From: Mesodorylaimus sp. YZB2_4 | Lineage: Eukaryota; Nematoda; Enoplea; Dorylaimida; Dorylaimidae | DNA length: 64,000 nt | NCBI GenBank assembly: GCA_030248295.1 | Contig: JASANH010000479.1 | Coordinates: 372,001-436,000, forward strand | Direction of reading: 5' to 3' | Part shown: piece after piece, positions 56,200-64,000 of the stretch | Numbering within the stretch: position 1 is the first letter of the stretch | How the letters are laid out: each line of letters begins with the position of its first letter | Notes under the pieces: generated by a model | What the model saw: only the letters and a program-made list of their open reading frames with translations | The model's database searches: none | What the model was told of the DNA's origin: nothing | Program-made: the position numbers and the translations under genes

Positions 56200-58660
56200 A
56201 TGGACCAAAGCAAGAGTCCATACAAAGTGCGCTTGGGACCAACCGCCGCTTGGTATGACCTGCAGCTGTCCAAAGTGTGGAGACCTTATTGTCCAAGCCA
56301 CGGTCTATGTATCTTGTTTTGTCACGATCCTTTATCGCTTATGGGGGAACAGTTTCTATCACCCTGCTGTGAAACCGTCCACATTTTCCTGATCAAGTTG
56401 GATAGATCCATTTCCCAATTAGCCACAACCGAGGAACGTACTGTATGCAGTGAAGTCGGATTAGTCAATAGGAATGACAGAAGCATCTGTACACTTGTAT
56501 TGGTAGGATACGTCGACACCTCAAAAGTTTTCAAAAATCTTTAAAAGATTTTTTACGCATGCGAGTAGACACGTTTTTTCCAAGCGTTTTTCATTTTTTC
56601 AAAGCCCAAGATAAGTCAAAAATCATCTCATCCGCACCAAGCAAATAGCACGCATAAAAGTACAGTCAGGCTGGCAGTGACAAGTATAATATAGTATAAT
56701 ACCCAGTGCTCAAGGTGGTTCGCGAACACTTGCAGTATTGTCCAACTCTCGAAGGAGCCGAACTCGAGGCAGTGCCATGCAATGGGATGCCCCGGGTTCT
56801 TATTGGAGCCCGCTCATATTTCCAGACGAGTTACTGTCGCCTCGCTCGAACCCTCATCAACGACTTTCAGCGACGACTTGGTGGATTTCCATGTCGAAGA
56901 TTTCAACGAAGTTGAAGATGTTTATTTCAGTCTTGCATCCAGTGGACTGCTGCATAATATTTATTTTATAGATGAAATGCGCGAAAGGATGAGTCGAATA
57001 TTTGATCACGTGATCGCTAGACCAATCGATGAAGAAGATAGTCATGCCTATGATCATGGTCCTGACGATGAGCCAAGTTCATCAGGAGCCACTTTGGGTA
57101 CTTCTAAGTCAACCCGGCTGAATGGTCAAGCCCAAGTCGCCTCACGTGTTGCAACTCGTTCATCGTCCAAGCCATCTCAAATAGGCTCATTTATCAGACA
57201 GTTTGGTGCGGCCTGTCAGTCCAAAGAAGCGCATGACGAGAGCATCATTATCAACTGCACAGCCTTGAACCAAGTTCAGACGTATCGAACTGAGAAATCG
57301 AAGAGTATCGAGCAGCAGCGAAGAAAGTAGCGATAATGATTGCAATCGTGGTAATGGTGAGGAATCTGACGAGAGCCAAACGACCGATGCCATTGCAGTT
57401 TCGGAGGGACCAGTGGAGTGGACGAGGAAAAAATTTGTAGCTCCAAAAGTCGATTTTCGAGGAGAGCAATATGAAGCTGCCCCGTGGCCATTGCCCACGC
57501 CATTTCAGTATGTGGAAAAGTTTCTCACGCGTGATGCCTTTCTTCTGATGGCAGAAGAAGCTAAACGATATCACGAACAGGTAAGAAATGCAATTTACTT
57601 TCCAAAATTTTCAATTTTTCAATTTACTTTCGTGACTTTCAATTTACTTTAGTTGACGTGATAAAGCATTGCGCAGTAATCCTAACCCTTGTTCACTTGC
57701 TGCCCACTGGGACACAAATGCCCCGTCGCCCCATCGCCCAGCGGGGCTAGATCTAGCCAATTTTTATCCTGATATCGGTGCATGATCAAATTGTTTTTTT
57801 GTCATGTCGATAGTGTGCTTAGGGTCTAGATTCGATAGGGTCTAGATTGATCGATTTCCAAGTCTTATCACTGTTTAAAAAAAATTGTTTGGCAGATATG
57901 AAAAAGCCTTGGGGATTCTAGAGTTAAGCCTGGGCGTTTGAAAAGACAAAGCCTGGTACGATAAGGACATGAGCAAAGTGGAACCACTGACGTTTAGTCG
58001 GCCAGAAGAGCGTGGGTGCCAAATGGTCCAAGATGCTGCTATGACGCGTATAATCTGAGTTTGCCTATCCGTGAAGTGATCAATCTTGTGCGGACTTTGT
58101 GCGGGTTTCTGGTCATACTGTAAGTGAAAGAACGTTGCCGTTTCTCTATTTTTTAAGCTCTCACGAAGCATTTACTTGGTCAGCGTAACTTAATTGCCTC
58201 TATGTTTGAGAGTGTGCTCGGAAGTGATGTCTCCGTGATGAGCTGTAGTTATGAGTATATTGTTCAGAGAATAAATAGGCTGAAAATGTTGGTTACGATT
58301 TACCAGTGCAGGCATGAACCTACTTGAGCCACCATTTCCTCTCAAACTTCTTTTTCTGTCATTTTCCTTGTTTGTGATAAAAGGGCTGAAAAGAGACAAT
58401 CATTAGCAGTGACTACAACTGCTCAAAAAACCTCACATCCTCGAATGATCATTTTTATTTTACGAGACTGTGCGCTTCAGTTTGCTTTCAGCAATTATGT
58501 TAAATGATCGAGCCCGTTTATTCTGCGAACTGGCTAAAATGGGAAATCAATTCTCTTGTTATGAATGCCGAGAGGACCAACTTATTTTGAACTTCAGGAC
58601 AAAGGATTTGAACATATCCATCAGAGCTTGCATGAAAAATGCGACTTCTTACAAGTGACT
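56200..58660 (+). pseudogene. Decayed leishmanolysin (M8) copy
   Basis: A broken paralogue of the intact gene at 59848. Homologous blocks in order are 56250-56430 (catalytic region), 56715-56865 (C-P-T-L-E-G-A-E-L-E-A, frame broken soon after), 57935-58020 (S-K-V-E-P-L-T-F-S-R-P-E-E) and 58530-58640 (Y-E-C-R-E-D-Q-L, N-I-S-I-R). The HExxH zinc site is lost: the first His is Cys (C-E-T-V-H). Frameshifts and a foreign insertion (about 56870-57930) separate the blocks. It cannot make an active protease. Confidence 0.7.
56960..57580 (+). mobile_element. PiggyBac-like transposase N-terminal fragment (tentative)
   Basis: Inserted inside the decayed M8 copy. It is an acidic/serine-rich stretch, then (after one frame change near 57310) S-S-S-E-E-S-S-D-N-D, and L-P-T-P-F-Q-Y-V-E-K-F-L-T-R-D and E-E-A-K-R-Y-H-E-Q. 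This pattern resembles the start of the DDE region of piggyBac-type proteins (…YFxxFFTDEL…EETNRYA). It stops at a GTAAG-like site (about 57581) with no catalytic core. Confidence 0.4.
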
Positions 58661-58669
58661 ATTTGCTTG

Positions 58670-59840
58670 ATGTGACTTGAATTTCAGGTGAGACTGATAG
58701 CAAATTAGTCAAGCATACATTCATTAATAAATCATCATGCTCTCTTGTGTTCCAACACCAACACTTATTGGACCTGGAGTCTCCGTAATGTGTCCATCAT
58801 CGATCAAAGTGTGATCTACCACCGTTGTCACAATGGCTCTGACTCCCACAGGTGAAACTGCTGTTCAAGACAATTTCTCAAGGAATGATGCAGTCTTTTA
58901 AGTTGCTCTTCTAACCTACCGTCAACATTTATCTGCAAAAGATTATCGAAATTGCTCTGGGTAGGTCCCATTTACCAATAAACCCCAACATATGAAATTA
59001 TGCAGTGAGTCGAGTAACAGACGCTGCCTGTAAGCGAAAAAATTGTGAGACTAGTAGGGTTAGAGTTATCGAGGTCATCACACTTACTGCACCTAAAGGG
59101 AGTCATTCTAGTGCCGTGGAGGAGCTATTTTGGGGCTGCTAGTCTGAACCACCCCTTGCGCAGAAGCAGTTCAATTGGCAGTTTCCGCAGTATAAGCCAA
59201 CTTTCTTAAGCCGTTACTATTCGCCGTGTGCATTGGCGGTCTAAAAGATTTTCGTCTGTGATAACAGACTCTTAAAAATAACGTTTCTTTCCGCATGGAA
59301 TGGTGTTCGAAGCAGAAAATTTCTCTTGCGGTAAAATTTCTATTTTGACCACAGTACGCAGTAATATACTGTACGCTGTTGCAATAGGCGTGTTTGGCCG
59401 GTGGGGAAGGTTGTGTGTTTAGTTGCCTTGACTGGCTGCCGTATACACGGAGCAGTGTATTGGCTTGCCTTCGTTGGCCAGTCGATACGCTCCTCCAGGC
59501 GAGGCTGAAACCCGTTGGGTTGATGTCTCAGCCACCTACGACCACGTGGCCTGCCTATAAGTGTATTGAGTCCATCCGCTCCCCGCGGTACCTTTTCCAA
59601 CGCACGGTCGTTCAGCCTATTGCACTGTCTACCTGCTCACCAGCACATGTGGCTCCACGTGGATTTACTGTGATCAAGAAAAACGTGGCGTTCTTGTACT
59701 CGAATTTAATCTTCTAAATACGTAGTCCGTTCTGACCACGTTCTTTGATTTTGCGAATTAAACTGAAAACATTTTACAGTTCCGATGGTCTCACGCAATT
59801 TTCAAACTTAGTGCTTTGAAGACTTTGCGAATCAGGGAAT
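58670..59840. other. Intergenic upstream of the intact M8 gene
   Basis: A 107-codon ORF at 59394-59717 has no domain. No TATA box was recognised. Confidence 0.4.
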
Positions 59841-59847
59841 TCAAACA

Positions 59848-62296
59848 ATGGGCAAACTCTTACGATTAGTGGCTTCATATATGCCTTCAATTTTCATACT
59901 TTGGTGCTTCATCCAAAAAGGCAGTCAAATACTGGTGGAAGAGGAAGATGGAAGCCAGTTTGACTGTGGTGGTATCGAAGTAGATCACACACTGATGCCA
60001 CAAATGCCCTCCTCTATTCCACCAAGAGAACCAGCCCAGTTCAGACCTATCCGAATTCTTTATATTCTGCTTTCCAAACTGAGCAAAAGAGCTGAGAGAT
60101 TAGTTTATAAGGGCTTTGACGATGTCAATAGAAAGCTCGGAAGCATTATAAGAGCACCACGATTAAGTGACATCCGTTTGAAAAGAGCTTTTGATACGAA
60201 TGGGACCGCGTGTATCAAACCAAGTTGTTCTGTGGCCGACGTTCCTTCTCAATATGCCTTGCCATGTTACGATAGTTATTCCACTTCAATACCTGCCGGA
60301 AGCGAAATATATGCCGACAATGTGCGCAAGTTTAATCAAGGAGAGTATTCAGTAGTCATTTATTTCAAGCTAGCCCACGAAAACGACTCGCATCCGAGAT
60401 GTCTGCGAAGAGCCCCACCAATTGGATTTGCCACAGTTTGTCAAATGGATAAGCGCTATCGTCCCACCCATGGACTTGTGTTTTTTTGTTATGGCCCAGA
60501 CGAACTGCCTTGGGAAATGTTCTATAGCAGCTTGCTGCATGAATCGCTCCACATTCTGCTCATCAAAGTTGACGGATCATTTTTCCCAATCCATCCGAAC
60601 GTAGGAAAAGTTGGCACACCTGATCTGCAAACCAGTGGTAAGTCCAAGTACACAATCACGTTATAAATTTTCGATGCTTTTCTGAAGGAGGGGAGTGGCC
60701 CTTGATCAGTGATGGCGTCAGCCTGCTAAGCGAAGGGTTGCACGTTCGAACCTGGGACATCTGATTTTTTTTGTTTTCGTGGGTGAAAATCCTGGGTCGT
60801 GGCACACTATGTAGCCATCCTGTCAATAACGCTACTAAAGCTTAGAAAACCAAGTGGATAAATAACTTTGTCCAGGGTTTTATCCTTGTCCGCCTTGACA
60901 TCATTACTGTCATGAAGAGCCTGCATACTGTACGTGTGTATACCTTTTGAGCTGGAAGTACCAGAAAAACATGAAAGGGTAAAATATTTTTTCAATGAGT
61001 TATAAGTTCCACAGAAAAAAAGTTTTTCTGCGTTCTTAGCCAAAGGTATTACTTGGAAAGAAGTAACTCGATATTGGCCGGTGGGTGACATATACAAAAC
61101 GCCAGTCAAGCTAGCATTGACCATGCTACCCACAGTGCTAAAAGTGGCCCAGGAACACTTCAATTGCCCAAGCCTCGAAGGTGCTGAGTTTGAGGCAATA
61201 TTAGTGAACAACCAATGGAATAAGCTTGGTGGTCATTGGAGTGCGCGGCTTTTCCCAGACGAAATATTATCACCACGATCAAATCCTTATCGACGATTCT
61301 CAAACCTGACCATGGCCGCTTTAAAAGATAGTACGTGGTACGATGTGGACATGAGCCAAGCAGAACCGCTGACATTTAGTCGACCAGAAGAAAATGGCTG
61401 CGAAGTGGCCGAAGAAAGCTGTTTCGATGTTCTCAATTTGGACGAACCTACACGAGGAAAAGTGAATTTGGCGCGGCCAGTTTGCGACCAACAATTCCGA
61501 GTCATAACGGTATGTTCCGCTTTGATATGTATTAACCCTTTAGGAAAACCGTGGCGAGTTAAACCCGTTTAAAGTATAATTCCTTTGTCAACCCGATCCA
61601 ATCATGAAAGTCAGCAATTAATTCTTTTTTTGATAATTTTATTTGTTGTTTACTTCTTAGCGCTTGTGCTCTGACGATGGTCGATCCCGTTTGAGTTGTA
61701 CATTCGCTCCCATGGGCGACCAATACGGGTGCGATGTGAGTATCCATGATCCGTATCCGATGCTGAACCAAACTCCAATAAAAATTGACAATCCTTACTG
61801 CGAGCTCGCCACTCGCCAACCAGAGGTTTTCTCGCAACACGGGCTCGCAATAGGTAGAGGTACAATGTGCATCACTTTCTTGGACCCGCCGTGGAGCAAC
61901 GCTTCCTTGGATCCGGCTTGTGTCGCTTATGAATGCCAGCAAAACTGGCTTACTCTAAAGTTCGACACGAAAGATTCAGATAAGCCTTGCAATATCTCTA
62001 TAAAATCTGGTAACAACATAGTTGATCATTTTTCCTATTTATATTTTTTATATTTAGGCGAATCAGAGAACGGAATCGTGAAACGCAACTTTGTCAGTGG
62101 CGCTCCCTGCTCCAATCTGTTTCCCTCAGTCACATTCATCGGGCCCGAGGTGGGTGTCATATGTCAGAAGCAGATGGCTGCTGGCCTTGTCACCTCCTTT
62201 AGTGCATCCATGTTGCTTAATATACACAAGAATTGGTTTGGTGCCGCACTGGCTGCATTGGCCTTTTTGGCCCACAGGAATGTATTTCTATTCTAA
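59848..62296 (+). CDS. Leishmanolysin-like zinc metalloprotease (peptidase M8)
   Basis: A secreted or membrane-anchored M8 protease that would cleave extracellular proteins. Exons are 59848-60637, 61046-61509, 61661-62009 and 62058-62296; introns are 408, 151 and 48 bp; 613 residues. It has an N-terminal signal-like segment (I-F-I-L-W-C-F-I), then the zinc site H-E-S-L-H at 231-235 with catalytic E232 and third ligand H327 in G-G-H-W. The family blocks H-F-N-C-P-S-L-E-G-A-E-F-E and E-P-L-T-F-S-R-P-E-E are present. The C-terminal part is cysteine-rich, and a hydrophobic end (after C-Q-K-Q-M) could be a GPI or membrane anchor. The methionine-turn position reads D-E-I-L-S-P, so the usual Met is Leu. 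The last 48-bp intron is stop-free and a multiple of three. A tRNA-like repeat sits in intron 1. Confidence 0.88.
60696..60770 (+). repeat. tRNA-like element in M8 intron 1
   Basis: It has an A-box-like TGGCCCTTGATCAGTGATGG, an anticodon-loop-like CCTGCTAAGC and a B-box (ACGTTCGAACCTGG). A run of T follows, as expected of a pol III terminator. The acceptor stem does not pair well. Confidence 0.4.
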
Positions 62297-62299
62297 TGT

Positions 62300-63035
62300 G
62301 TTCTGTTTCCAAAGAAGCCTTTTTTTGCTATCAACGCATACTTATGAAGCAACATGTATTTTTCTCCCAAGTGGTCGCTAGATAAGTGCCCCCTAAAGCT
62401 GCTTTAGCGAACACACCTTAACTTCGAACCCAAAGAAGCCTTAATCCTAAGTCTTCTGCGAACCGGGTCCAGAAGAAGTAGACACTAGTTTTTCCTCAAT
62501 CATATTTGTGTACATATGTACAGTAAGTTCAAGAGTCAATGCTTTGATGTATACACTAACTTAAAATCTGAAAAAAGAACAAAACCAGTACCTTTACATC
62601 ACCTTACTTACTGTCATAAAACAGCATAGGATACCTCTTTATCCTACGCAGTTGCATAGGATGAAGAGGTATCTAAGCATGCATACTATGTACTTATCGT
62701 GTTGGACTCTTTGCCAAATCATTTTGTACTGTATCAGCTTGTATGTGTTTTCCCTACTCTTTATTGTCGAAAAAGTCCCCCTTCCCGATCTTATGTGGAG
62801 AGCGGTGAGTATTAGGCGCAACCGCTCGATCTTACAGTTTTACTTGGTACTAACGAAAACCAGTGGGTGGGTTCAAGAAACAGGAATAGGTGAATTATGT
62901 TCAGCAGAGTTATGTTGTACCATGCAATCGTCGCGACACAGTCTCTAGATAGTATTGTAGATGATAATTCAGTCCCAGTAAAGACTGACCATTGCCAATA
63001 AAATAACTGCTGGTAAATATGAAACTGTGCCCGAA
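62300..63035. other. 3' region of M8 gene, convergent with the next gene
   Basis: Contains AATAAA (about 62997-63002, plus) and a hairpin listed separately. No ORF is supported. Confidence 0.4.
62630..62673. other. Hairpin in the M8 3' flank
   Basis: Arms GATACCTCTTTATCCTA (62630-62646) and TAGGATGAAGAGGTATC (62657-62673) pair over 17 bp with one mismatch (G-T possible in RNA) around a 10-base loop. Confidence 0.65.
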
Positions 63036-63041
63036 GCGGAC

Positions 63042-63900
63042 CTAAAAAAAACAGCGGTGAACTTTTTCGACCGAAAATAAGAGAGACCGGTACCCAGCGG
63101 GTTTTCCAGTGGGACTGCTCGTGGTCGTGGTGTTGGCCTTCAAGATTACTGTAACATTGCTAGCAGTTGTTGTGGACTTGGCTGCGTGATTTAAGTCATA
63201 TATGGAAGTAAAAATCTTGCATTCGTTAGGCCAAACGTTTCCCAGACCAATGTCTGAGAGACTGTGAGTGGCTGACGAAATAAGTTTCCATATCAGTTCT
63301 TCATAAAGATCATAAGCCATTTCTCCACATTTTTCAGTCAATGATGGTCGGCTGCAGTTCATGTAGCAGGTAGCATATCTGAAAGCAATCAAGTTATGGG
63401 ATCCTAAGCCTAAGCCACGTAGTTTTCCAATATACCTGCAGTTATCTGCAATGGTTTTTCGAATTCCGAATAACTCGACGGGATCAAAATCAATACCACT
63501 GTTTGAGTCTCCTAATCTTTCGATGGTACCTGCTAATTTAGCCTTTGTACCTTCCTTGATAAGACCGCAAGAGGGTTTGCACAGCTGTTCGGCAGCACCA
63601 CACGAATCGCCAATGCATGGCAAGGATTTTTCAAAATCTGGAAAAAGCTCAAATGTATTGTGCTGCTTTTAGGAAGCAGTAAGCATCACCTTTTCGTCGT
63701 TCGACGCACACGAATTGGAGAGATGTGAACCCGTTCAATGTAATATTTTTTATGGGTGAGTCACCGCAGGCATCGAAACATTGCATGCCCTCAAGATAGC
63801 TCCTGAAACAGGACAGAATGTCAGGCAGGTGAGCTTTACAGTGCATAATTAGGGGCAGCACAGCTGGATAGATGTCAGTTGGCAGTTCTGGTGCTTTCAT
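63042..63900 (-). CDS. Cysteine-rich secreted protein, CPG4-like (tentative family)
   Basis: Exons (minus) are 63900-63690, 63637-63436 and 63378-63042; introns are 52 and 57 bp, with frames joining to 249 residues. The protein has spaced cysteines (H-C-K-A-H-L-P-D-I-L-S-C, Q-C-F-D-A-C, V-C-V-E, P-C-I-G-D-S-C, L-C-K-P-S-C, N-C-R-Y-A-T-C-Y-M-N-C, K-C-G) in a pattern like the chondroitin-proteoglycan-4 or DUF19-type domains of nematodes. The tail is Thr/Ser-rich with N-linked sites, suggesting O-glycosylation. No signal peptide follows the ATG at 63900, so an upstream exon near or beyond the window edge is likely. The 57-bp intron is stop-free and in frame. Confidence 0.6.
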
Positions 63901-64000
63901 GGAAGCAGCAGTCCATGATCAGGCATAACTGACGTGAGTTTCTCACCTTATTTTGTATGGCAAGGGTGCCTTTGCCGCACACAGCACTGAAGCACTAGAC
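63901..64000 (-). other. Likely upstream part of the CPG4-like gene
   Basis: Only 100 bases remain. An in-frame TGA shortly upstream of 63900 means any earlier exon must be joined by splicing. Confidence 0.3.

Noticed and set aside
59394-59717. 107-codon ORF upstream of the M8 gene
   Set aside because: No domain; an open frame also exists on the other strand, so it is probably chance.

Overview
The window is nuclear DNA from an invertebrate animal. The evidence is spliced genes with short GT-AG introns (about 48 to 424 bp), a canonical actin, rhodopsin-family GPCRs, a paired-box (Pax) gene, neuropeptide-type precursors, tRNA-derived SINE-like repeats and several classes of transposon. The mix of allatostatin-C-like precursors, CAP/SCP proteins ending in GLCG-type segments, a leishmanolysin and a CPG4-like cysteine-rich protein points to an ecdysozoan such as a tardigrade or a nematode relative. 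No sequence here fixes the species. All exon models below were built by hand from splice signals and reading frame.

Layout. 0-0.7 kb: tRNA-derived SINE-like pieces. 0.7-6.6 kb: a complete BEL/Pao retrotransposon on the minus strand, with identical 230-bp LTRs and a 5-bp target-site duplication. 6.6-9.5 kb: interspersed repeats. 9.5-10.1 kb: a ten-cysteine Ly6-type secreted protein (minus). 14.0-15.4 kb: a four-exon actin. 16.0-17.2 kb: a single-exon peptide-type GPCR. 17.9-18.8 kb: a CAP gene.

19.7-34 kb is a tandem segmental duplication. Each unit carries one CAP gene followed by one small secreted precursor. The precursor's C-terminus looks like an allatostatin-C/somatostatin-type cyclic peptide. 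The two CAP genes are about 99% identical including introns while their flanks are clearly more diverged, which suggests gene conversion. Relics of a LINE endonuclease and a foldback element lie inside the array.

34-39 kb: SINE-like copies and a composite repeat, including an inverted pair of LINE tails. 39.9-41.5 kb: a three-exon biogenic-amine GPCR (minus). 41.5-51.5 kb is gene-poor, with SINE-like copies, a Ginger-like TIR element and a long inverted repeat. 51.6-53.4 kb: a four-exon Pax gene (minus) with a divergent paired domain and no homeodomain. 56.2-58.7 kb: a decayed leishmanolysin copy interrupted by a piggyBac-like fragment. 59.8-62.3 kb: an intact four-exon leishmanolysin (M8). 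63.0-63.9 kb: a cysteine-rich CPG4-like gene (minus).

The host genes form no pathway operon. The recurring themes are secreted or surface proteins (CAP, Ly6, M8, CPG4-like), neuro-signalling (amine GPCR, peptide GPCR, allatostatin-C-like precursors) and local duplication followed by decay or homogenisation.
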